From Lachnospiraceae bacterium (GTDB taxonomy: Bacteria > Bacillota > Clostridia > Lachnospirales > Lachnospiraceae), in the NCBI GenBank assembly GCA_017934175.1, contig JAGBKB010000063.1:18972-82971 (forward strand): DNA of 64,000 nt, given 5' to 3'. Positions within the stretch are counted from its first letter, which is position 1. Each line of letters starts with the position of its first letter. Both the position numbers and the translations under genes were made by a program. Below are positions 54,933 through 63,837 of this stretch, piece by piece. A model generated the notes under the pieces. The model saw only the letters and a list, made by a program, of their open reading frames with translations. It made no database searches and was not told the DNA's origin.

Positions 54933-55495
54933 GTAGACCATCTAAAGTAAACAATCGAGAAATTACATATTTATCAAATGGTTGTTCTTTAGAAGTTGTT
55001 AGAGGAAAAGATATCCTTGCAGATATTGATTTTAATTCTCAAGATGATTTTGATATTTGCAAGGATATTATTTTTCAATTAGAATCAAAGGCTGCCGAAG
55101 TTTTAAAACAAGGAAATACAATTGCTTTACCTTATGTTGGTAGATTACGAAAACCTTTAGTTAAACAAGAATATTTAAAAAACAGAAATCTTTTTAAAGT
55201 TGCACGAAGTGTAATGAGTAAAGAAGATTATATTGAATATAAAAAAGATACCTATAGAGAGTGTGTTGCTAAAATAAATTCTGAAGATAATCTTAAGAAA
55301 CTTAGAAGAAGAACAATTGCTTTAAATAGGAAAAAATATATTCAAAAATATAAATTGTTTGGTGCAGTAATTGCTAATATTTGGATTGAAAGTTTATTGT
55401 GGTTAAAACCTGTTGAATTTAATCAAGAAATTCAAGATGTTTTTGATGAAATAGAAGCTAATGAAAATAACAATAGAAAAATTAATAACCGTTGA
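54929..55495 (+). CDS. Hypothetical protein (188 aa), possibly DNA-binding
   Basis: Basic protein: an N-terminal beta segment, a central stretch IFQLESKAAEVLKQGNTIALPYVGRLRKP vaguely like the HU/IHF pattern (helix, then G-V-L-P-x-G), and strongly basic helices (LKKLRRRTIALNRKKYIQK). crAss-like phages encode IHF-like proteins, but the similarity is weak here. Overlaps the next gene by 35 bp. Confidence 0.6.
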   Translation: MSRPSKVNNREITYLSNGCSLEVVRGKDILADIDFNSQDDFDICKDIIFQLESKAAEVLKQGNTIALPYVGRLRKPLVKQEYLKNRNLFKVARSVMSKEDYIEYKKDTYRECVAKINSEDNLKKLRRRTIALNRKKYIQKYKLFGAVIANIWIESLLWLKPVEFNQEIQDVFDEIEANENNNRKINNR

Positions 55496-56066
55496 TGAAA
55501 GCGGTATGCCAAAAGCACCAAGTGTAAGACAACTTCTTGATAAAGATGTTCTTTCTCTTTATTCTCGTGATAACACTCCAGATAAACGAAGATATATTGC
55601 TGAATGTGGAGTTATTTATTATCTTGGTGACCCAAAAAGTCCTGCAAGACAAAAAGGACTTTCTGATGCAGAATGTTTAAAAGAAGCTATTGAAAATTTT
55701 AATCTTAATTCTGATTATAAACCAGATGATTTAGTTCTTCGTATAGTTCATAAATATTATGAGCAAAATATAACTAAAGCTGGTGTTACTATTGAAAACT
55801 TACAAAGAGCTTTGCATCTTACAGACTTGGTTTGTAATAAGGTTCTTGATGTTTTAAATACTAAACTTAGAAGTGGTATTCTTGAAGCAGATATACCTAC
55901 ATTAATGACTTCTATTGATGGTGTTACTAAACGAATTGAAGATATACCAAAACTTTCTAAAGCTTTAACTCAAGCTTATGAAAATCTTCGTGATGAAGAA
56001 GAAAGTCAGACTGCTCGTGGTGGAGTTGCTATTTTAAGTTCAATGGATGCAGATGAAGATTTCTAA
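55461..56066 (+). CDS. Hypothetical protein (201 aa)
   Basis: Mostly helical. Contains APSVRQLLDKDVLSLYSRD, RRYIAECGVIYYLGD and PKSPARQKGLSDAE, followed by a coiled C-terminus. Overlaps both neighbours (last base shared with the next start). Probably packaging or head-assembly related by position. Confidence 0.65.
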   Translation: MKITIEKLITVDESGMPKAPSVRQLLDKDVLSLYSRDNTPDKRRYIAECGVIYYLGDPKSPARQKGLSDAECLKEAIENFNLNSDYKPDDLVLRIVHKYYEQNITKAGVTIENLQRALHLTDLVCNKVLDVLNTKLRSGILEADIPTLMTSIDGVTKRIEDIPKLSKALTQAYENLRDEEESQTARGGVAILSSMDADEDF

Positions 56067-56464
56067 TGGCTTTATATCTTAGGATTTTTAAAGAAGGAAC
56101 AAAAACTCCCGAAGAACTTAAATATGAGGAAGATTTTGTTAAAAGAGCTATGAGAGTTGCTGAACATAATGCAGCTAAAAATTATGAGGGTTCAAGAAAG
56201 AAGCATAAATGGTGTAAAAAAAGAAAACATATTCCTATTTATGAAGTTGACCCAATTACTAAAGCAATTATAAATGATTTTTATTCTATGAACGCTGCTG
56301 GTGAAAGTATTAATATGAGTGGTTCAAATTTTTCTAAAATGATGATTGATAGACCTGTCTATAAACCCGTTTTAATTAAGAAACATTGGTTTATTAAACA
56401 AAGTCATTATAAAGGTTGGCTTGAAGGGAGAACTTATGAAGATGATTTAAAAGAAATGCAATAG
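56066..56464 (+). CDS. Hypothetical basic protein (132 aa)
   Basis: Strongly basic centre (SRKKHKWCKKRKHIPIYEVDP) and a C-terminal segment rich in aromatics (KKHWFIKQSHYKGWLEGRTYED). Shares a base with the previous stop and is followed 2 bp later by the nuclease. Function unknown. Confidence 0.6.
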   Translation: MALYLRIFKEGTKTPEELKYEEDFVKRAMRVAEHNAAKNYEGSRKKHKWCKKRKHIPIYEVDPITKAIINDFYSMNAAGESINMSGSNFSKMMIDRPVYKPVLIKKHWFIKQSHYKGWLEGRTYEDDLKEMQ

Positions 56465-56466
56465 TT

Positions 56467-57474
56467 ATGTTTAATGTTCGTGACACAAGATATGAAGATG
56501 TAAAACTTACATTTAAAGAAGAGGGCCATAGCTATACTGACTCTCTTGGTAATTCGTATCTTTCAGCTACAACTCTTTTACATAGGTATCAACCTAAGTT
56601 TGATAAAGATTATTGGCTTAAGAAAAAAGCTAAAGAACTTCATATTTCTGAAAAGCGTTTAGCTGGTCAATGGGATACTATTACTAAAGAAGCTTGTGAA
56701 CGCGGAACAAAAACACACAATGGTCTTGAAGATGGTATTAAAGGCTCTTCTATGTTTAAAGAGGCTGTTAAATATATGATAAAGGATAATGGTGAAATGG
56801 TTACTGTTGCCGATATACCGAATATTCATGCTAATGTTAAAGAAATGAGTCTTCCTGAATTTATTGATTTAACTGAAGGCAAATATCCTAAATTTTATGA
56901 AGTATTTAAATATTATGTTAATAATGGATATAAGATTTATTCTGAAATTGGTGCGTTCCTTATAGATTATTTATTGTCTGGTACTATTGATGTTCTTCTT
57001 CTTAGAGAAGATAAATTTGTTATAGGGGATTGGAAAACTAATAGAGGTGGATTAAAATTTGAAGCTGGCTATTATAAAAAAGATAAAACTTGTGTTCCAG
57101 CTCAAGAAACAAATATTTGGGTTCCTAAAAATGAAAATTTATTAGCACCTGTTAGTAATCTTCCAAATTGTAATGGAATGATATATAACTTACAGCTTTC
57201 TTTATATGCTGTATTTGTTGAATATATTCTTGGTATCCCTTGTGCTGGTCTTTGGCTTGGTCATATAGATTCTGATTTTGTTCTTAATCAATATGGTAGG
57301 CCTAAAAGATTTCCTGATGGACTTTATCATGTTAAAAAAGAACCCGAACCTCAATGTACTCTACATAAAATGCAATTTCTTCGCAACGAAATATATGCGA
57401 TTCTTGCAGATAGAAAAAAAGAAGTTGAAGCATCTGTTGTAACATCTAAAAGTTTATTCGATGAAGAAAATTAG
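56467..57474 (+). CDS. PD-(D/E)XK nuclease
   Basis: 335 aa. Catalytic pattern: SEIGAF (Glu160), SGTIDVLLLRED (Asp175), then IGDWKTN (Asp188, Lys190). An earlier RGTKTHNGLEDG matches the RecB-like first motif. It is a DNA exonuclease or endonuclease of the type that crAss-like phages carry near the packaging genes, perhaps for recombination or end processing. Next gene overlaps by 14 bp. Confidence 0.85.
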   Translation: MFNVRDTRYEDVKLTFKEEGHSYTDSLGNSYLSATTLLHRYQPKFDKDYWLKKKAKELHISEKRLAGQWDTITKEACERGTKTHNGLEDGIKGSSMFKEAVKYMIKDNGEMVTVADIPNIHANVKEMSLPEFIDLTEGKYPKFYEVFKYYVNNGYKIYSEIGAFLIDYLLSGTIDVLLLREDKFVIGDWKTNRGGLKFEAGYYKKDKTCVPAQETNIWVPKNENLLAPVSNLPNCNGMIYNLQLSLYAVFVEYILGIPCAGLWLGHIDSDFVLNQYGRPKRFPDGLYHVKKEPEPQCTLHKMQFLRNEIYAILADRKKEVEASVVTSKSLFDEEN

Positions 57475-57814
57475 TTTAGCACTGATGTTATTAATTGGTG
57501 CAATTACTTGTAAACCAAAAACCGAAACTATTGACCAAAGTCAATATTATGAACAAATAATAATTGCTACTCAATCTGAGTTGCAAGTAGCTCAAGATAG
57601 TATTAATACTTTAAATAATACTATACATCTGAAAGATAGTATTTATCTTCAAACTCTTAATAGTTGTGGAACAACTACTGATTCTCTCCGTGCAGAATTA
57701 TTTGTTGCAAACTACAAACTTGGTAGAATAAAAGAATATTGTAATATTGTTAAAAATAATAGTTCTCAATTACAATTTCTTAGAGGTTGGATTAATAGAG
57801 TTTTGGAGGATTAA
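57461..57814 (+). CDS. Lipoprotein, spanin-like (117 aa)
   Basis: N-terminal signal with a cysteine just after it (LMLLIGAITCKPK), consistent with a Bacteroidales lipoprotein. A helical periplasmic part with paired cysteine (NSCGTT) follows, and the C-terminus ends FLRGWINRVLED. Directly before the lysozyme; probably an outer-membrane spanin-type component acting at the final lysis step. Confidence 0.65.
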   Translation: MKKISLALMLLIGAITCKPKTETIDQSQYYEQIIIATQSELQVAQDSINTLNNTIHLKDSIYLQTLNSCGTTTDSLRAELFVANYKLGRIKEYCNIVKNNSSQLQFLRGWINRVLED

Positions 57815-57817
57815 GAT

Positions 57818-58240
57818 ATGGCAGACTTTAATAAAGCAATAACAAAAGTTTTGAAGAAAGAAGGAGGATATGCAAATAATCCAGCAGATAGAGGAGGAGA
57901 AACTTATAAAGGTATTGCAAGAAGATATCATGGTAAAAATTATATGTGGGTACTTATAGATAGACTTAAAGATGAATGTGGTGGAGTAAATAATAAATTT
58001 AAAGCAAAACTTAATTTAAATGAGCAAATTGATGCTGAAGTAAAAAAGATTTATAAAACTGATTATTGGGATAAGTTTAAATTAGATACTATTCCTAATC
58101 AAAAAGTTGCAGAACAAGTATTTGATGATGCAGTTAATCGTGGTGTTGGAGCTGCTTGTAAACTTTGTTGTGCATTATTGGAATTACCTGTGTCTACTGC
58201 TCCTACTAAAAAATTAATAAGTTTATTGCAAACATTATGA
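57818..58240 (+). CDS. GH108 family lysozyme (endolysin)
   Basis: 140 aa. The N-terminus KKEGGYANNPADRGGETYKGI matches glycoside hydrolase 108 with catalytic Glu15. No signal peptide is seen. It cleaves peptidoglycan at lysis. Overlaps the next gene by 4 bp, in a lysis cassette with the lipoprotein and the membrane proteins. Confidence 0.9.
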   Translation: MADFNKAITKVLKKEGGYANNPADRGGETYKGIARRYHGKNYMWVLIDRLKDECGGVNNKFKAKLNLNEQIDAEVKKIYKTDYWDKFKLDTIPNQKVAEQVFDDAVNRGVGAACKLCCALLELPVSTAPTKKLISLLQTL

Positions 58241-58539
58241 AAAAATATATAATTCCAATAATTTGTTTACTTTCATTTATTATTTTTATTTGGTATAAGG
58301 ATAATAAAATTAAAAATTATAAAAAACAAATTATAGAATTAAATGAAGTTATTGAACAATATAAACAAGCGGCAAACCCCTCTAAAGAAAGTATTGACTC
58401 ACTTGTTTATGATATAACTTATAGAGATAGTATTATTTATAATATAAAACAGAAATATGTTGAAGATGTTGAAATTGTTAAAAATATGCCTGACAGTGAT
58501 GCTGTTAATTTGTTCAAAAAGCTTGTTTGGGCAGATTAA
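58237..58539 (+). CDS. Inner-membrane spanin-like protein (100 aa)
   Basis: One N-terminal transmembrane segment (about 4-20), then a long charged coiled-coil part. This is the usual Rz/i-spanin architecture and it lies next to the lysozyme. The 3' end overlaps the next gene by 83 bp in another frame. A dispersed-motif copy lies at 58371-58390. Confidence 0.6.
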   Translation: MKKYIIPIICLLSFIIFIWYKDNKIKNYKKQIIELNEVIEQYKQAANPSKESIDSLVYDITYRDSIIYNIKQKYVEDVEIVKNMPDSDAVNLFKKLVWAD

Positions 58540-58891
58540 TGATACAATTTCTTTACGGGGGTTTGGTGATAGTCTGGTTGTAGTTGATATTGCAACTATT
58601 AGAGAAGCTAACATTAAATTGCTTGAAAGAAATCTTTTTAAAACCGTTGTTGCTCAACAAGATACAATAATTTTAAATCAATACGATATTATTGAAAAAT
58701 ATAAACAAGAAAATGTTTATCTTGTAAAAACAAATACTGATTTAGAAAAAGAATATAAAAACACTATTGAATTAAATAAACAATTAAATAAAAATTTAAA
58801 ATATAATAAAATAATTGCTTATACTTTAGGTGGAGTTTCTATTGCAACAATAACTTATATTATTATAAATTCTATTGCTAATGGAAAGTAG
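58457..58891 (+). CDS. Exported coiled-coil protein with C-terminal membrane helix (144 aa)
   Basis: Starts inside the spanin-like gene. Signal-like N-terminus (CLTVMLLICSKSLFGQ), a coiled coil, and a C-terminal hydrophobic segment (IIAYTLGGVSIATITYIII). Likely a lysis accessory or spanin partner. The 20-nt motif copy at 58546-58565 encodes SLRGF with the rare codons CGG and GGG. Confidence 0.6.
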   Translation: MLKMLKLLKICLTVMLLICSKSLFGQINDTISLRGFGDSLVVVDIATIREANIKLLERNLFKTVVAQQDTIILNQYDIIEKYKQENVYLVKTNTDLEKEYKNTIELNKQLNKNLKYNKIIAYTLGGVSIATITYIIINSIANGK

Positions 58892-61127
58892 TGGGTATCC
58901 TTTTTTGGATTATATTAATGAAGATAAATCAAAATATAAGCATGCAAAAGATTGTGGTTATGTAGACCCTGATGATTTGTTTCTTATTGGTGAAAGTGGA
59001 GGATTTCTTTTAAATATACAACCTGGAGTTAAATTTATCAATACTGATGAATTTAGACAAATGGCTTTATATTATAAAAAGAATAAAGAATATACTCATT
59101 ATAAAGTTGATTCTATTCCTCATAGACAATTTCGTAAAAGAGAACAATATCGTAGAAAAAATGGTTATACAGCCCCTTGCTTATTATATCCTGATGGGAG
59201 TATTCATAATGTAAGAATAACAGGAGAACATTATAATTTTCTTAATTATAATAGAATTGAGCTTCTTGATGTTGAATCTATTGTTAAAGGTAATAAAAAT
59301 ACTGCAAAGAAAAAATATGATTTTCCTCGTTTTATTGATGCTCAGTTTTGGTTCTTTCATGTTAGAGAGTTTGCAAGAGCTAATGGTTTTCATCTTATAA
59401 TTGATAAGACTCGTCGTGGAGGTTTTTCTTATAATATGGCGAGTGCTTCTGCAAATATTGTTAATAACCAAAGCCGTAAAGTTGTTATTCATGTTGCAGA
59501 TGATAAAAAATATCTTACAACTACTGGAGGTTTAACAGACTTTGCAGTTAATAATCTTAAGTTTTATGAAGAAGGTACTCCTTTTAAAAGAGGTATATTT
59601 AGTAGCGTTAAACATGATTTTCGTTTAGGTTATAAACTTCCTTCTGGCGTAGAAGCTGATAAATCCTGGCGTTCTGCATTAATTGCAGTAAGTGCTAATA
59701 ATAATCCTGATTGCGCTATCGGTAAAGATGCTGTTGAAGTAGATGTTGAAGAGGTTTCTACTATGGAAAACTTTGATGCATTTATGAATGTTACAGAACC
59801 TGCTATGAGAACTGGTGCTTATACTACTGGTTTTCTTTGTGCTTGGGGTACTGCAACTGCAGGAAATATGCAAACTTTTGAAGTTAACTTTTATAATCCT
59901 CGTGCATTTAATTTTATGCCTTTTGAAAATGTTTGGGATAGAGATGCACGAAATGAAGTTTGTGGCTATTTCAAATCTTATGCCTGGGGACTTGAAGGAG
60001 AAATTGAAGGACAAGAAAGTCTTGACAAAGATGGTAATAGTAATATACTTATAGGTTTGGCTGTTGCTCAAAAAGAGCGAAAAGAAAAGAAAGAAAATGC
60101 TAAAACTTATGCAGATTACATTAATTATCTTGGTCAATATGCATTATTTCCTGCTGAATCATTTTCAAGTGCTACTGAAAATATATTTAGTTCTGAAGAA
60201 TTAAGTGCTTGGGAAGAAAAACTTAGAGTTGATAGTGATTTACAGTTTGGTATAGATGGAGCATTTGAAGATTTACCTAATGGTGAAGTAAAGTTTACAT
60301 CTAATAAGATGCTTCAAACTAAAGGAAAGAAAACTTATGATTGGATTTTTGGTGTTCCTCGTAGAAGTAATGAAGACCCTCATGGTTGTGTTCGTGTTTG
60401 GTTTTATCCCGAATATACTGAAGAATATACAAGTGAAGGTACAAAACGATATATTCCAGAGAATACATATTCTATTACTTATGACCCTGTAGGTGTTGAT
60501 AAGGATAAAAATGAAATTACTAATAAACACTCTCATAACAGTATTAAAGTTTGGATGAATCCTTGTGCTAAGAATGGATTTAAACAAAAACTTGTTGCTG
60601 CTTATTATGGTCGTCCAGATAAACTTGAAGAAGCTGATGCTATTTGTTTACAACTTGCAAAATATTATAATTGTGTTAGAACAACTCAAGTTGAGGTAGA
60701 CCGAGGTGAAACTGTCAGTAATTTTAGAAAATGGAATGCTCTTAAATATCTTGCTTGTGAACCTTTATTTGTTTGGGATAATTCTATTCAAGAAAAGTAT
60801 TCTAAGACTTATGGTTTTGTTATTGGTGATAGTGCTAAGAAATTAAATGGTATTCGTTTATTAAAGGAATTTCTTTATGAAGAGATTGGTAAAGATGAAA
60901 ATGGTAATCCTGTTAGGAATTTTCATCGTATTTATGATTATCAAACTATTCTTGAATTAAAGAAATGGAATGTTAAAGGAAACTTTGACCGAGTTTCTGA
61001 AATGATACTTAGAGGTATCGAATGGAAAGCATATAATTTAAATGCTGAAAATGAACTTAACAGTCGTGTTGAATTGACTGCTGATAATTTAGATAAAAAC
61101 GATATTTTAGAACGAGATTGGTTTTAA
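58881..61127 (+). CDS. terL: Terminase large subunit (crAss type)
   Basis: 748 aa from ATG 58881 (an upstream TTG would add two codons), overlapping the previous gene by 11 bp. ATPase domain: variant Walker A DKTRRGGFSY (about 175-184) and acidic VEVDVEEVS (286-294) as Walker B plus catalytic Glu. Nuclease domain: SITYDPVGVD, TQVEVDRGETVSNF and ending RVSEMILRGIEWKAY. It packages DNA through the portal encoded next. Confidence 0.9.
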   Translation: MESSGYPFLDYINEDKSKYKHAKDCGYVDPDDLFLIGESGGFLLNIQPGVKFINTDEFRQMALYYKKNKEYTHYKVDSIPHRQFRKREQYRRKNGYTAPCLLYPDGSIHNVRITGEHYNFLNYNRIELLDVESIVKGNKNTAKKKYDFPRFIDAQFWFFHVREFARANGFHLIIDKTRRGGFSYNMASASANIVNNQSRKVVIHVADDKKYLTTTGGLTDFAVNNLKFYEEGTPFKRGIFSSVKHDFRLGYKLPSGVEADKSWRSALIAVSANNNPDCAIGKDAVEVDVEEVSTMENFDAFMNVTEPAMRTGAYTTGFLCAWGTATAGNMQTFEVNFYNPRAFNFMPFENVWDRDARNEVCGYFKSYAWGLEGEIEGQESLDKDGNSNILIGLAVAQKERKEKKENAKTYADYINYLGQYALFPAESFSSATENIFSSEELSAWEEKLRVDSDLQFGIDGAFEDLPNGEVKFTSNKMLQTKGKKTYDWIFGVPRRSNEDPHGCVRVWFYPEYTEEYTSEGTKRYIPENTYSITYDPVGVDKDKNEITNKHSHNSIKVWMNPCAKNGFKQKLVAAYYGRPDKLEEADAICLQLAKYYNCVRTTQVEVDRGETVSNFRKWNALKYLACEPLFVWDNSIQEKYSKTYGFVIGDSAKKLNGIRLLKEFLYEEIGKDENGNPVRNFHRIYDYQTILELKKWNVKGNFDRVSEMILRGIEWKAYNLNAENELNSRVELTADNLDKNDILERDWF

Positions 61128-61133
61128 CATATT

Positions 61134-63536
61134 ATGATTGAATTATCTTCTTATGCTTTTCCTAAACAAAGAGTTAGTGGAAAAGAAAAGCAAAATCCAG
61201 AATGGTATGCTAATGCTATTGATTGGATTATTGCTCAAGGACAAAATATTAACGACCCTTTTAAGGTTGAAGAACAAATGAATATCCTTAAAGGGGATAT
61301 TCCTGAAAAATATTATAAAAAAGTTCTTAACCCATATAATGCTACTAATGAAAAATATAGACGCTTTCCTGCTGATATGCGTAATTATGATATGATTCAA
61401 GGTATTCTTAGACGATATGTTTCTGAATATACAAAGAATCCTCATGATTTTATAGTTGGAGCTAATAATCCTGAAGTTGTTTTGGCTCGTAATGCAAAAC
61501 TTCGTGAAGAAGTTATGATACTTGTTCAAAATGCTATTGCTAAGCAAATGATGGAAAGTTATAATCAATTTATTCAGCAAGGAGGAAATCCTGAAGAATT
61601 TAATCCTCAAGAACAAATTGATATTGAAGGTTTTACAAAAGAATTTCAAGAGAATTATATTGATGATATTTCTGCTCAAGGACAAGAACTTTTAAATGTA
61701 ATTAAAGATATTACTGATGATGCTCTCTTATATGCAACTGCATATTTTCATTTTGTAGCATTTGGAAGATGTTATACATATAGTGATGTTATTGGTGATA
61801 AATTAATTAAACGAGTAGTTCATCCAAGAGATGCTTTTCCTATTCCTAATGATTCTTTATTTGTTGAAGATTATGATATGTTTGCTGAAAGGAGAAAACT
61901 TACATATCAACAAATTATAGATGAATTTAGTGAATACCTTAGTGAAAAAGAATTAGAATTTCTTGATACTTATTATGCTCGTCATACTTCACATCCTACT
62001 CCAGATTTAAGTTATAATAGACTTCAATATTATGTTGGAGATTTATGTAATAAATTTGGTAAAGAAGAAAGAACAAAACTTTTTAATGAACCTAATTTGT
62101 TTAGAGATTTAAATTCTGATATGTATGATGTTTGGCATGTTGTTTGGAGAGGTGAAGCTCGTGTAGCCATTGTAACATTTGTTACTCCAAATGGTATGAT
62201 TTCTCAAAGAATTGAAGATGAAGATTATGAATTAAATCAAGAACTTGGTGATGTTTCTATTGAGTATGAATATCGTTCTCAAGTTTATGAAGGTATTCGT
62301 ATTGGAGCTCGTGCAACTGCTATTTATCCTTATAAAGTTCGTCCTGTAGCTTATGAGAGAGAAGGTAAACTTCCTTATAATGGTGTAACTGAATTATTGC
62401 CTGGTTTTGGTAAATTTAGTGTTATTGATTTAATTACACCTTATCAAGTATTTTATAATATTGTTGCTTATCATCGAGAAATGACTATTGCTAAGAATAA
62501 ACTTAGTATTCTTCTTATTGCGAAATCATTACTTGGTAAAGTTCCTGAAGATACTATTTATAAAATGCTTGCTGATGGTGTTCTTTATATTGAAGATAGT
62601 GATGACCAAGGCATGCTTAGAGCACAACAAGTTCGTATGCTTAATGCTTCTATTGGTGATTATATTGCTCAATTAAGTAATCTTCTTGCTGATGTAGAAA
62701 ATACAGCAAAACTTAAAGCCGATATGACTCCTCAGCGATATGGTGAAATTGCTAATAGTGCAGGTAAAGGTGTTACTGAAGAAGCTATTGTTCGTGGTTC
62801 TATGGGTTCTGTAATTCTTGAATTTAGAATGGATACTCTTCGTGAAAGAGATTATGCTCGAGATTTAGACTTTACAAAACTTGCTTGGATTGATGGACTT
62901 AATACTTCTTATAGAAAACCTGATGGTTCTGTTTCTTATGTAAGTCTTAATGTCAATAATCATATTTATGCAGATTATGTTGTTAAAGCTAAAAATTCTG
63001 TAATAGAAAAAGAAAAACTTGAACAACTCCGTCAATTTGCTTTTAGTGCTGCTCAAAATGGTGATTCTCAAATGGCTATTGCTGCTATTGAAGGTGATAA
63101 TGTTGCTTCGATTAAAAAACTTATTAATAAGTATCAAGAAGCCAAAGAACAACATGAGCTTCAATTAAAAGAATTAGACCAGCAATTAGCACAGATGCAG
63201 GAAGAGTTTAAACTTGAACAAATTGCTGCTCAAGGTGAACAAGATAGAGCTACTAAAGAACTTGAAGGTGTTATTAAGAAAGAAATTGCTCTTATACAGG
63301 CGGATGCTAATAGACTTTCTTATCCTAATGATTTACCTCAAGAGATGAAGAATGAATCTGCTGAACGCATAGCTCAAGCTAAAACTCAAATTGAAAGAGA
63401 AAAACTTCAAGTTGAGCGTGAAAGAATAGCTGCTGATAATTATAATCGTGAAAGAGATAGAGAAGTTAAAGAAAAAGATATTCAAGCTAAAGTTCAAATA
63501 GCTAAAAATAGACCTAAAGGTACTACTAAAAAGTAA
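61134..63536 (+). CDS. Portal protein (crAss type)
   Basis: 800 aa directly after terL, the standard crAss order. Residues 75-460 carry the portal wing/stem pattern (RNYDMIQGILRRYVSEYTKNP, HPRDAFPIPNDS, YEREGKLPYNGVTELLPGF). A long acidic/basic coiled coil occupies about 640-790, then a KGTTKK tail. It forms the dodecameric ring for DNA entry and exit. A strong terminator follows 4 bp after the stop. Confidence 0.9.
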   Translation: MIELSSYAFPKQRVSGKEKQNPEWYANAIDWIIAQGQNINDPFKVEEQMNILKGDIPEKYYKKVLNPYNATNEKYRRFPADMRNYDMIQGILRRYVSEYTKNPHDFIVGANNPEVVLARNAKLREEVMILVQNAIAKQMMESYNQFIQQGGNPEEFNPQEQIDIEGFTKEFQENYIDDISAQGQELLNVIKDITDDALLYATAYFHFVAFGRCYTYSDVIGDKLIKRVVHPRDAFPIPNDSLFVEDYDMFAERRKLTYQQIIDEFSEYLSEKELEFLDTYYARHTSHPTPDLSYNRLQYYVGDLCNKFGKEERTKLFNEPNLFRDLNSDMYDVWHVVWRGEARVAIVTFVTPNGMISQRIEDEDYELNQELGDVSIEYEYRSQVYEGIRIGARATAIYPYKVRPVAYEREGKLPYNGVTELLPGFGKFSVIDLITPYQVFYNIVAYHREMTIAKNKLSILLIAKSLLGKVPEDTIYKMLADGVLYIEDSDDQGMLRAQQVRMLNASIGDYIAQLSNLLADVENTAKLKADMTPQRYGEIANSAGKGVTEEAIVRGSMGSVILEFRMDTLRERDYARDLDFTKLAWIDGLNTSYRKPDGSVSYVSLNVNNHIYADYVVKAKNSVIEKEKLEQLRQFAFSAAQNGDSQMAIAAIEGDNVASIKKLINKYQEAKEQHELQLKELDQQLAQMQEEFKLEQIAAQGEQDRATKELEGVIKKEIALIQADANRLSYPNDLPQEMKNESAERIAQAKTQIEREKLQVERERIAADNYNRERDREVKEKDIQAKVQIAKNRPKGTTKK

Positions 63537-63539
63537 TTT

Positions 63540-63580
63540 TAAGCCGCATTTGCAGTTAGCCGACAAGCAAGTGCGGCTTA
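63540..63580 (+). terminator. Terminator after the portal gene
   Basis: 14-bp stem with one wobble (63540-63553 with 63567-63580), then a T-rich run. It ends the control-to-portal operon. Confidence 0.85.
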
Positions 63581-63837
63581 TATTTTGCGTTCTTTGGTGG
63601 CTAAAACCCTCATATTTTAATTTTATATATAAATATGTAGGGGAGTTCATTTGCTTGGATAAAGTTTGTTAAATGGCTTTATTTTGCATTGCAACCCAAA
63701 AATTTTAAGTATAGCAGTATATTATATATAATGATTTTCATACATATATTGATGCTGGAGTATTTTATTTTAATTATAAAATTATTAATATTGTATCAAA
63801 TAGTCGTTCTATTATTAATCTTAAAAACAATTTAATT
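63581..63837 (+). other. Non-coding gap with copy 4 of the post-terminator module
   Basis: Contains GGTGGCTAAAAC, GGGGAGTTCATTT (also at 27731-27743) and AAAAATTTTAAG, in a layout similar to the gaps at 21.4, 27.7 and 43.1 kb. No host TTTG/TAnnTTTG promoter is seen, yet the capsid-region gene starts downstream, so a phage-specific late promoter is plausible here. Confidence 0.5.
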
